Under the pieces are notes generated by a model. The model saw only the letters and a list, made by a program, of their open reading frames with translations, ran no database searches and was not told the DNA's origin. Positions 1 to 6,900 of a DNA stretch of 22,170 nucleotides are shown here, piece after piece. The position numbers were made by a program, and so were the translations under genes. Positions within the stretch are counted from its first letter, which is position 1. Each line of letters opens with the position of its first letter. Location of the stretch: NCBI GenBank assembly GCA_035525375.1, contig DATLEI010000026.1, forward strand, positions 1 through 22,170, read 5' to 3'. Source of the DNA: JALZBN01 sp035525375. Lineage in GTDB: Bacteria; Actinomycetota; Acidimicrobiia; Acidimicrobiales; AC-14.

Positions 1-454
1 GGGCCACCGGCGCGTACACGAGGACGACCCAGAGGCCGAGGAACAGCGCCCACGCGGCGAACTTCAAGCGGTCAGCCGTGGCACCGGTGATGAGCGCCGG
101 GGTGATGATCGCGAACATCATTTGAAACGCAACAAAGGCCAGGGGCGGGATGCTCAGCGCGAAGTCACCGGAGAATCCTGGCAGCCCGACGTCGACGTTC
201 CCCAGATCCTTGAGCCCGGCGAAGCTGAGGTCGCCGATGAGGCCCCCGCCCGCGTCGGGCCCGAAGGCGAGGCTGAAGACGAGGACGGCCCACAGCACGC
301 TGACGAGACCCATGCAGAAGAAGTTCTGCATCAACATCCCGAGCACGTTCTTGGATCGGACCATTCCTCCGTAGAAGAGGGCCAGAGCCGGTGTCATCAC
401 GAGCACCAGTGCTGCCGATACGAGCACCCACGCGGTGTTCCCGCTGTCCATCAT
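1..454 (-). CDS. amt: Ammonium transporter (Amt family), N-terminal part
   Basis: This is the first ~151 residues of an ammonium channel of the inner membrane; the gene runs off the left edge of the window. The protein begins MMDSGNTAWVLVSAALVLVM and has four or so hydrophobic segments. It shows the typical Amt stretches PALALFYGGMVRSKNVLGM (about residues 21-39) and FQMMFAIITPALITGA (about 110-125), which belong to the conserved pore-lining helices. Two adjacent ATG codons (454 and 451) are possible starts. A GGGAGG Shine-Dalgarno lies only one base before the first, so the second ATG is better spaced. The next upstream gene ends at 512, leaving a 57-bp gap. Whether a glnK gene follows, as is common in the family, cannot be seen. 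Confidence 0.93.
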   Translation of the reverse strand, partial: MMDSGNTAWVLVSAALVLVMTPALALFYGGMVRSKNVLGMLMQNFFCMGLVSVLWAVLVFSLAFGPDAGGGLIGDLSFAGLKDLGNVDVGLPGFSGDFALSIPPLAFVAFQMMFAIITPALITGATADRLKFAAWALFLGLWVVLVYAPVA

Positions 455-476
455 GCCTCCCGCTTGATCAGATGCG

Positions 477-490
477 CCGGACGACTCCGG
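477..490. other. Small inverted repeat between two same-strand genes
   Basis: CCGGA and TCCGG flank a 4-base loop in the 57-bp gap between the 317-aa membrane protein gene and amt. It could be a weak terminator or an RNA hairpin in the amt leader. No T-run follows on the minus strand, so the call is weak. Confidence 0.22.
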
Positions 491-511
491 AAGCTAGCTG
501 ACCGCATTCCT

Positions 512-1465
512 TCATGCCTCTGTGGCCTGCTTGATGAGGCCGGGATTGCGCTTGAAAACGACGACGATGCCCGCGACGAGCCCAAGGCCGACTCCCACCG
601 AGACGGCAACGGCAGCTCGTGCGGCTACGGCAGGGAAGGCGTACGCCACCTGCGAGCGGCCGAGGACCGACGTGTCGCCGAGGGCGTACATGGTGATCAC
701 GAACGCTGATATTCCGGCGACGAGGAGCCCGAGCTCTTCCTTCCCTTGCAGCCGGCCGATCGCCCAAACGCCTCCTATCCACGCGAGCGTGGAGAGAAAC
801 CCGAGCCCAAGTACCTTGGCCACGGTGACGAGGATCGAGTCACCTGCGGCCAAGGCGCTGGCGAAGCTGTGGACGGCGTCGACTGCGGTGAGAACGGCGA
901 GTGCCGCAGCCAGCGCCGTTCCCCAACTGCGCCGCCATCCCAAGGCGGCCGTGAGGACGAACAGGCCGAGGGCGGCGAGGAGCCAGGGCGCGGCACTCGG
1001 GCCCGGAACCCAGGTGATGCGGCCGGTGGCGACGACGGGCCTGTCGCCGGCGCGCATGGCGATTGTCCATTGCCCGACCGTGTGACGCTTGTCGGGCGCG
1101 GCGCGCACTGCGGGCGGGTTCGGGCCCTCCCACCGTGTGCGGGTATCGCTCCATCGGGCGGTGTCGCCGGATTTGATCGTGCCGGCGTTGCCCGCTCGAA
1201 GGTGGGGCTTCCCGTCATCGCCGAGCACGACGATGTCGCCGCCGGTGTCGTTCGTGAGCTCCACCTTCTCGCCGAGATCGAGGAGGCGCAGATCGAGGCC
1301 CGGCACCGACGGTGATACCGAGAGGATCTCGCTGCTGAAATTGGTGGGACTCGAACCACTGACCGTGTGTGCGGCCGCCGGCGCCGCGGTGAGCACGAGG
1401 GTTGCGGCCGCGACGATCATCGCGATCACGACGCCTCGGCATGCCCCCCCAGGTGTTCTAGCCAC
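512..1465 (-). CDS. Membrane protein with secreted N-terminal domain and predicted mature N-terminal His, unknown function
   Basis: The product has about 317 residues. The chosen start is a GTG at 1465 that overlaps the stop of the upstream gene by 8 bp. A signal peptide (two Arg, then a hydrophobic stretch ending APAAAH) would be cut before His33, giving a mature protein starting HTVSG. About 150 exported residues follow, with the conserved-looking stretch RITWVPGPSAAPWLL before the membrane part. Then come four or five transmembrane helices and a short basic tail. From memory the layout resembles a widespread actinobacterial family found near CopC/YcnI genes, but no function is established and I could not search for it. 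The mature N-terminal His would fit metal binding as in CopC, which is inference. It is the last gene of the tight run before amt. Confidence 0.8.
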   Translation of the reverse strand: MARTPGGACRGVVIAMIVAAATLVLTAAPAAAHTVSGSSPTNFSSEILSVSPSVPGLDLRLLDLGEKVELTNDTGGDIVVLGDDGKPHLRAGNAGTIKSGDTARWSDTRTRWEGPNPPAVRAAPDKRHTVGQWTIAMRAGDRPVVATGRITWVPGPSAAPWLLAALGLFVLTAALGWRRSWGTALAAALAVLTAVDAVHSFASALAAGDSILVTVAKVLGLGFLSTLAWIGGVWAIGRLQGKEELGLLVAGISAFVITMYALGDTSVLGRSQVAYAFPAVAARAAVAVSVGVGLGLVAGIVVVFKRNPGLIKQATEA

Positions 1466-2318
1466 CGGAACGATGCTTCTTCGGCTTTTGCTTCGATTTC
1501 TTGCGCTGGCGCCCCCGTGCTTGCTGCGTGCGGGCGGCGCGCACCGCGGCGGTTTCTGATCGGCGCCGACGCCGGTGGAGCCGGCGCAGCAGAGCCGGAC
1601 CGAATCCGAGGAGGAAGGCCAGGGCCACCGTGAGCACACCCACCACGACGATCCCGCCGATGCCGCTCGAGTCGCCATCGCCCTCGCCCGGGGGGTCGGT
1701 GAACGACGAGGTGGCCCCCAGGTAGAAACCCGCGTCGGTGAACGGTCCACCGACCGTACCGACTCCTCCGATTCCTTGACTCTCGAGTTTCTGCCAGTTC
1801 TGCCCGTCGGGGGAGAACAGCAGTCCCTGTGCCGGCTCCGGGACGGTGAGAATCACGTTCCCGGGCTTGGCGACGGCAGTGATCGCCTCGCCCGAAGGCT
1901 GGTACAGGAACTCGACCTTGTAGGCGTTGCCGTTGGATCGCAGCTCGTCGGGTGGCCTGGCGAGCTTGCCGGGATCGAATGGCGTCAGCCGGACGATCAC
2001 CCTGTCATCAGGCGGGTGAGGCGGGAAGGCGCCTTCTGGAAGGTTCAGGAGGATCTGTCCGTCCGTGCTGCCGGCGCCGGCGAGCGGGCTCCCGTTCGGA
2101 CCGAGCGATACCGCGCTGTCGTTGGCGTGGGGCTTCACGTTGCCCGCCGCAAACGCCTTGGGAGGGTTCACCCATTGGTAGGGCGTGTTCGGCCCTATCC
2201 CCTCGAAGAGTGGGCGGACATGGCTGTCGCTGGCCCGGATGGTCACGACCGCGACCAGCGCGTAGAGCGCGCCGGCTGCTGCTCCGACCGCGAGTCGCCG
2301 TCGGTTCGCGGGACTCAC
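1458..2318 (-). CDS. Bitopic membrane protein of unknown function
   Basis: This is a protein of about 286 residues that I do not recognise. The GTG start at 2318 overlaps the TGA of the upstream binding-protein gene (GTGA), which suggests translational coupling; longer upstream readings of this frame run inside that gene and are not credible. An N-terminal transmembrane or signal-anchor segment (LAVGAAAGALYALVAVVTI, about residues 9-27) is followed by a proline- and glycine-rich extracytoplasmic domain of about 190 residues. A second transmembrane helix (GGIVVVGVLTVALAFLLGFG) follows, then a very basic cytoplasmic tail rich in Arg and Lys (LLRRLHRRRRR and on). The exported domain contains FSPDGQNWQKL, which looks like a beta-rich fold, but no catalytic motif is visible. 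Its place in the copper-type run suggests a role there, by context only. Confidence 0.78.
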   Translation of the reverse strand: MSPANRRRLAVGAAAGALYALVAVVTIRASDSHVRPLFEGIGPNTPYQWVNPPKAFAAGNVKPHANDSAVSLGPNGSPLAGAGSTDGQILLNLPEGAFPPHPPDDRVIVRLTPFDPGKLARPPDELRSNGNAYKVEFLYQPSGEAITAVAKPGNVILTVPEPAQGLLFSPDGQNWQKLESQGIGGVGTVGGPFTDAGFYLGATSSFTDPPGEGDGDSSGIGGIVVVGVLTVALAFLLGFGPALLRRLHRRRRRSETAAVRAARTQQARGRQRKKSKQKPKKHRSGG

Positions 2319-3577
2319 CCGCCGATCGGTGGAGCAACGATCGGCGGAGCAACGATTGGATGAGTGGCGTAGGCCGGCGGCCAGACGACCGCTCGCGTGC
2401 GCGGCGCGACCCATTCCCAGATGACGCTCTCGGCCCGGCGGTTGGCGCCGGCATTGGGCGCGCCGGGTTCGGCGATGTCGAGGCCGGCGCCGTTCGCCAG
2501 GGTGCCGGCCGGGAGCTTCACTCGGAAGGCGGCTGCGGCTACATCGTTCGCGTGGAGGCTTTTGGCCGCGGGCAGAACGTGCACGAGAAGGGCGTACGCG
2601 TTGGCGAAACCCGAGAGCGCCGGCGCGCTCATCGGCTCGTGCCACCTGTCGGTGTAGCGAGCGGTGACCCATGCCAGGGCATCGCGACCCTCGGCGGAGA
2701 GGGCATCGGCGCGCACGTCGGCGGCGTCGGGCTTGTCGGACGCGAACAGACCCACAGCGTCGTCGCCGAGGGCTTCGCCGAACGACGGCATGCAGTAGCT
2801 GGAGCTGGTGCCGATGTTGGCGAGCAGTGGAACGTTGGCGGCGCGCACGGCGCGGCGCAGGGCGACGCCATCGTCGAGGTATGCAGCCACGAAGAGTACG
2901 TCGGGCTTCGCCTCCGCAATCGTCTTGGCTACCGCGCCGAAGTCGGCGTTGCGGGCGTTGTACTCGAAGCTGCCGACGAGCGTGGCTGCGGGGTCGTTGC
3001 CCACCTCGGCGGCCGCGCCGTCACCTACTGACCGGCCGTAGGCATCGTCGACGTGCGCCACCGCGTAGCGCAGCGGGCGGGCCGGGAGATGGCCGGCCAA
3101 CTGGTCACGGACGAACACGATCGCGGCCTGGCCCAGGTTTGCCCCCATCGGCGCCAGTCGGAAGAAGTTCTGCCCTCCATCGACGTCTCGACCGATGAGC
3201 CCGACGGCCCCCGTCTCCCAGAAGCTCATGCGTTCCTCGGTGGCCGCCTCGGCTGCGGCCGCAGAGATGGCGCTGCCGTGACTGCCGATGACGACGGATA
3301 CGCCGTCGCGCCGCAGCTTGGCCATGGCACTGGGCACGGCCTCGGCGCGCGGCGCGTCTGCGGTGACCACCTTGATCCGCCTGCCGTCGACACCGCCGTG
3401 TCCGTTCGCCCACTCGACCGCCAGCTGGGCCCCCCTCGCTTCCTCGGTGCCGCCGACGCCCTGAGCCCCCGACCTCGGGTAGAGCGAACCGATGGCGATC
3501 GTCGGGCGAGTTTCGGTCGTCGAGCACCCGCTCGCCACGGCCACGACTGCCAGCACCAAAACGACAGTTCGGCGCAA
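2315..3577 (-). CDS. Branched-chain amino acid-type ABC substrate-binding lipoprotein
   Basis: This is a 420-residue periplasmic-binding-protein-like lipoprotein of the LivJ/Peripla_BP_6 type. MRRTVVLVLAVVAVASGC gives a lipoprotein signal with the lipobox ASGC. The family hallmarks follow: IAIGSLYPRSGAQGVGG near the start, then LAVEWANGHGGVDGRRIKV, VIGSHGSAISAAAAEAA and AKPDVLFVAAYLDDG. The start is TTG at 3577, placed immediately after the TAG of the upstream CPBP gene; the signal peptide supports it. No permease or ATPase genes lie nearby, so it is either an orphan binding protein serving a transporter elsewhere or a ligand sensor. The C-terminus ends in a short repeated tail (PIVAPPIVAPPIGG) encoded by a 15-bp tandem repeat. 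The ligand cannot be told from sequence. Confidence 0.88.
   Translation of the reverse strand: MRRTVVLVLAVVAVASGCSTTETRPTIAIGSLYPRSGAQGVGGTEEARGAQLAVEWANGHGGVDGRRIKVVTADAPRAEAVPSAMAKLRRDGVSVVIGSHGSAISAAAAEAATEERMSFWETGAVGLIGRDVDGGQNFFRLAPMGANLGQAAIVFVRDQLAGHLPARPLRYAVAHVDDAYGRSVGDGAAAEVGNDPAATLVGSFEYNARNADFGAVAKTIAEAKPDVLFVAAYLDDGVALRRAVRAANVPLLANIGTSSSYCMPSFGEALGDDAVGLFASDKPDAADVRADALSAEGRDALAWVTARYTDRWHEPMSAPALSGFANAYALLVHVLPAAKSLHANDVAAAAFRVKLPAGTLANGAGLDIAEPGAPNAGANRRAESVIWEWVAPRTRAVVWPPAYATHPIVAPPIVAPPIGG
2324..2359. repeat. 15-bp tandem repeat, about 2.4 copies
   Basis: GATCGGTGGAGCAAC (2324-2338) is repeated with one change (2339-2353), and a third partial unit starts at 2354. It is in frame and encodes the repeated Val-Ala-Pro-Pro-Ile tail of the binding protein. 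It ends just before the overlap with the next gene. Confidence 0.85.
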
Positions 3578-4150
3578 CTAGATCACCACCAGGATGTTGG
3601 CCACCACATGGGTGACGGCGGGCACTTTCCATGACCCGGATGCCCACCGCTGCCATGACAGCACCAGGCCGGCGGCGAGGTCGAGTGGGAGCACCCACCA
3701 CCCGTAGATGGTCACATGCACGAGGGCGAAGAGCGCGGCCGAGCCGACGACGGCGAGGGCCGCCCCCCCCGGCACCAGCGTGCCGTAGACGAAACGGCGG
3801 AAAAACGCCTCCTCAGCGACCGCTGCAACCGAGTTGAGCAGGATGAGGCGGGCGATCGCCGACGCCGGCGTGTGGAAGGGTGCATCGCCACCACCGAGCA
3901 CCCGCCCCACGGCAAATGTGGCGATGCCGAGCGCGAGCATCCAGGCAATCTGTTCGCGGCTCACTGACTTCGCGCCGGGCTCCGCCGGCCAGCACACACC
4001 GACAGCGAACAAGGCCACGAACAGAAGCATGAGCACCGTGACCGGATCGCTGACCGCCCCCAGCAACGGTGGCCGGGCGACGAGCAGCATGCACCCGGCG
4101 GCGGCGACAACGATTGCCAGCGGTCGGCGGGCGAGCGTGACCTCGTTCAA
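3578..4150 (-). CDS. CPBP family intramembrane metalloprotease (Abi/Rce1-like)
   Basis: This is a polytopic membrane protein of 190 residues. It carries the CPBP signatures: EEAFFRRFVYG (motif 1, with the paired Glu and Arg that form the catalytic site), a His in ALVHVTIYG (motif 2) and THVVAN near the C-terminus (motif 3). Family members are glutamate/histidine metal-dependent intramembrane proteases or binding scaffolds; some process peptides or act in immunity and transport. The TTG start at 4150 overlaps the upstream TGA by 4 bp. The substrate is unknown. Its place between two lipoprotein genes suggests a role in envelope protein handling, by context only. Confidence 0.88.
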   Translation of the reverse strand: MNEVTLARRPLAIVVAAAGCMLLVARPPLLGAVSDPVTVLMLLFVALFAVGVCWPAEPGAKSVSREQIAWMLALGIATFAVGRVLGGGDAPFHTPASAIARLILLNSVAAVAEEAFFRRFVYGTLVPGGAALAVVGSAALFALVHVTIYGWWVLPLDLAAGLVLSWQRWASGSWKVPAVTHVVANILVVI

Positions 4151-4569
4151 TGGCCCGGCGCGCCCACGTCGAAGAGGACACCCGCGACAACCTTGTTGGC
4201 GAACGGCGCATGGTCGGTGGCGACGAACTCAGCCTGCAAGGAATGCTTCCCGGGCGCCAAGTTGGGAAGTTCCTGTTCGGTGCCGTAGGCCATCGAGACC
4301 AGCTGCCCGTCGAGGCTCACGTGGATATGGCCCTCGTCGGGCCGTAGCGGCCCGGTGGTCTGGGGCACGACCTTGGCCCCGATGAGGTCGAGCTTCACGG
4401 TGACGTTGGGGCCCGTCGTCTCGTTGGGCGTGGGCGCGAGGATCTGCAGGCGCGCCGGAGTCGACAGCCGTGGCGCGCCGCCCCCGCCTTCGGAGCTTCC
4501 CCCCCCACACCCCGCGACGACCAGAACAGCAAGAAAGGCGGCAAGTACGGGGCGCCTGGGCTGGCTCAC
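4147..4569 (-). CDS. Small lipoprotein, DUF4399-like
   Basis: This is a 140-residue lipoprotein. The signal peptide ends in the lipobox VVAGC (Cys21), followed by a Gly/Ser linker. The globular part contains DEGHIHVSLDGQLVSMAYG and LAPGKHSLQAEFVATDHAPF. The pattern of a His-x-His strand, a short-lived polar loop and a Pro-Gly-x-His turn resembles DUF4399-type domains, which sit near copper or oxidase genes in other bacteria; this match is from memory and weak. The start is GTG at 4569, overlapping the TGA of the YcnI gene (GTGA). The His residues could bind metal, which is inference from context. Confidence 0.72.
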   Translation of the reverse strand: MSQPRRPVLAAFLAVLVVAGCGGGSSEGGGGAPRLSTPARLQILAPTPNETTGPNVTVKLDLIGAKVVPQTTGPLRPDEGHIHVSLDGQLVSMAYGTEQELPNLAPGKHSLQAEFVATDHAPFANKVVAGVLFDVGAPGH

Positions 4570-5207
4570 CAGTCCTCACCCTTCTTTGCCGGGGTTGTCG
4601 TTCGCGATCGCAAACTGACGATCAGGGCGACGCCGGCGAGGAGGCCGCTGAGCAGGGCGACGATGAGCGCAGCGATGGCGAAGCTGTCGTCGGAGGACTT
4701 GGACGTCGCTGCCGCGGTCGTTGGAGTCGATGGAGTGGAAGGACTCACCGTGGTGGCCGGCGCCCCGGGCGCAGTCGTCGCAGGTGCCTGACCGTCCGCG
4801 ACCGCGGTTACGACGACGTCATGGGAGTCGGAATTGCCGTTGGCGAATTCCGAGCCCACCTTGAATACCAGCGCGCCGGGCTGATCTGCCCCTTCGATCT
4901 CGAACCCCCATTGCTCAAACGTGTCGGGCGCCACCTTGCCACCTGACCAGGTGATCTCGGTATCGGACTTCTGCACGGTCCAACCTGCGGGCTGTCGAGT
5001 CGTCGTACCGAAGGGCGCGCCAGCAGGCGCCGTTACCGAGATGCGGATGAGGTCAACGCTCGCTTCATTGGCCGCGCTGAGGAGGAAGAACGCCGGCTTT
5101 CCTATCGAGACTGTCGACGGGGTGATCTCTTCATGCGCCAGTGCCGGAGACGCCAGGCACAGGATGGCAGCCGTCGCCGCCAACGACACTCCCAGAATCC
5201 GTCTCAT
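4566..5207 (-). CDS. YcnI-like (DUF1775) copper-associated membrane protein
   Basis: This is a 213-residue exported protein. The signal peptide ends ASPALA, so the mature chain begins with His25 (HEEITPSTV), which is the typical start of YcnI/DUF1775 proteins. In characterised YcnI the N-terminal His is a copper ligand. The DUF1775 domain spans roughly residues 25-140 and includes TVSIGKPAFFLLSAANE and FGTTTRQPAGWTV. A Thr/Ala/Pro/Ser-rich linker (about 143-172) leads to a single C-terminal transmembrane helix (about 177-200) and a short basic tail, so the domain is held on the outer face of the membrane. The ATG start overlaps the stop of the CopC-CopD gene (ATGA). The gene order CopC/CopD then YcnI is common in Actinomycetota and Firmicutes. 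Confidence 0.9.
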   Translation of the reverse strand: MRRILGVSLAATAAILCLASPALAHEEITPSTVSIGKPAFFLLSAANEASVDLIRISVTAPAGAPFGTTTRQPAGWTVQKSDTEITWSGGKVAPDTFEQWGFEIEGADQPGALVFKVGSEFANGNSDSHDVVVTAVADGQAPATTAPGAPATTVSPSTPSTPTTAAATSKSSDDSFAIAALIVALLSGLLAGVALIVSLRSRTTTPAKKGEDW

Positions 5208-6853
5208 GATGCGTTTCCCTTCTGTAAGCGAAACTCGAACGTGGTCGGCGCGCCAGCGCCGGTGGCAACGGTCAATTCGTACTCTCCGGGCGCGGGCAAG
5301 GTGACGTCGCCGACGAAATGGCCCGGCGATACCAGCCGCATCGCCACCGGGTCGAGGGCGGCGCCCGCCCGGCCGAAGGTGACAATCGTGTTCTGCACCT
5401 CAGCCGCGCCGAGGCCCTGGGCGTTGACGAAAGTGACGTGCACCTGGTTGGCGCCCACGGTTGTGGGATCGATGAACAGCTGCGCCGTGTACGCGCCGAT
5501 CGCCTTCTCCTGGTTGACCGGTCCCTTGGCAGCAAGGGCGACGGAGCGCCCGGGCACGAGGGCGATGAGGGCTGCGCCGAGCGCGACGGCGACCAGCAGG
5601 AGTCCCAACTCCGCAGCGGCCGTGCGTTGAAACGACACGACACCCTGCTTGCCTCGGCGGTGGCGGGCGGCGAACAAGAGAGCGACGAGGAGGACGATGA
5701 TCTTGACGAGCAGCACCCGTCCATAGGTGAGTTTCCAGAGATCGGAGACCGTGGCGAGGCCGGCGAAGGAGTTCACCACCCCGGTGAGGATCACCGCAGC
5801 GACGGCGACGATCGCGAGGCGGCTGAAGCGTGGAACCAGTTGCCGCAGGAGGCCGGACCGGTCACCCGGTTCGAGCTTCCGCCAAGCCGCGCCCCCCACG
5901 ACGACAAGCGCGCCGAGGCCCCCGACCCATATGCCGACTGTGAGCAAGTGGATGGCTATCGACGCCATTGCCAGACCGGGCCGGGGTCCGGTCCGAGCAT
6001 GGCCATTGAACGCGGCGGCCACGCACAGGCCGGCGACGGGAATCGCGAGCAGGGCGATCCACACCGGGAGGCTCCAGCCCAGTAGCCGTCGGCCTCGCGC
6101 CAGCGCGACGACGGGCACCAGGGCCAGAAGCGTCAGCACCATCTGCGCCATCCAGACGCGCCCGAACGTTGTGCGCAGCACTTCGCCCAGGATCTCGGGG
6201 CGCGCCGCTGACCAGAGGGATAGGCCCGACAGCGTTGCCGCCTGGAAGACCAGCGTCAGCGCGCCGCTTACCAGGAGCACCAACCACGCCAGCGGCACGG
6301 CGCGCCGGAACAGGGCGCGGTAGGTGTCGGCCGCCGGCGAGTCTGCGAGATCGGTGGCGCGCACGGCCGGCGTCCAGACCCAACGACGCCCGACGACGAG
6401 TCCAATGATCGCAAACAGGGCTGCGAACCACGCGAAGCGCATGATGCCGAAGCCCCATCCCACGACTCGCCCGGAGCCCTGGTCGCGTTGCACCGCCACC
6501 GCCGAGATCGTCGACGGCGCGCCGACATAGAAGTCGAAACCGCCCGACACCCGGTGACCATCGCTCGACGCCACGCGCCAGGTCACGGTGTAGGTGCCGT
6601 CCTTCAGGCTGCTGAGGGGCAGCACGACCTCCCGGTCACCGCTGGCACGATGAATCCTGCCCGAGTCGACGCGGTGGCCGTCGACGTCGAACAGGCGCAC
6701 GGCGCCGAACGCCACCTCCACCGGTTCGGAGAACTGAAGGCGGATCGCCGAAGGCGGCTCGGCGACTGTCGTTTGTGGAGAGGGATCGGTTCGGAGGAGG
6801 ACGGCGTGAGCTGCTGCGGGCTGTGCCGTGCCGGCGATCACCGCGAACGCCAA
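5204..6853 (-). CDS. CopC-CopD fusion copper protein with C-terminal YtkA-like domain
   Basis: The N-terminal CopC domain begins HAVLLRTDPSPQ after a signal peptide ending PAAA. Counting that His as 1, Asp83 and His85 (in ASSDGHRVSG) match the His-brace copper ligands of CopC. A CopD-like part of eight or so transmembrane helices follows (about residues 130-445). The chain ends in an exported beta domain (about 450-549, ending PGEYELTVATGAG) like YtkA/FixH-type domains. The protein probably binds copper outside and moves it across or into the membrane for oxidase assembly or tolerance. The first standard start is TTG at 6853, but it gives a short signal without a basic n-region. Codons upstream encode PAFRRVAVSVA, a good n-region, reachable from a CTG at 6889 only 12 bp after the ftsH-like stop. 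The true start may therefore be 6889. Confidence 0.92.
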   Translation of the reverse strand: MAFAVIAGTAQPAAAHAVLLRTDPSPQTTVAEPPSAIRLQFSEPVEVAFGAVRLFDVDGHRVDSGRIHRASGDREVVLPLSSLKDGTYTVTWRVASSDGHRVSGGFDFYVGAPSTISAVAVQRDQGSGRVVGWGFGIMRFAWFAALFAIIGLVVGRRWVWTPAVRATDLADSPAADTYRALFRRAVPLAWLVLLVSGALTLVFQAATLSGLSLWSAARPEILGEVLRTTFGRVWMAQMVLTLLALVPVVALARGRRLLGWSLPVWIALLAIPVAGLCVAAAFNGHARTGPRPGLAMASIAIHLLTVGIWVGGLGALVVVGGAAWRKLEPGDRSGLLRQLVPRFSRLAIVAVAAVILTGVVNSFAGLATVSDLWKLTYGRVLLVKIIVLLVALLFAARHRRGKQGVVSFQRTAAAELGLLLVAVALGAALIALVPGRSVALAAKGPVNQEKAIGAYTAQLFIDPTTVGANQVHVTFVNAQGLGAAEVQNTIVTFGRAGAALDPVAMRLVSPGHFVGDVTLPAPGEYELTVATGAGAPTTFEFRLQKGNAS

Positions 6854-6900
6854 CGCAACCGAAACCGCTACCCGTCGGAAGGCGGGCAGGCGGCGCGCCG

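Noticed and set aside
1575..2363. 262-codon plus-strand ORF
   Set aside because: It lies antisense to the unknown membrane protein gene, lacks domains, and is a codon-bias shadow of GC-rich DNA.
2315..4150. A defence (abortive infection) role for the CPBP gene
   Set aside because: CPBP proteins are sometimes named Abi, but the gene is embedded in an envelope operon without phage-defence neighbours.
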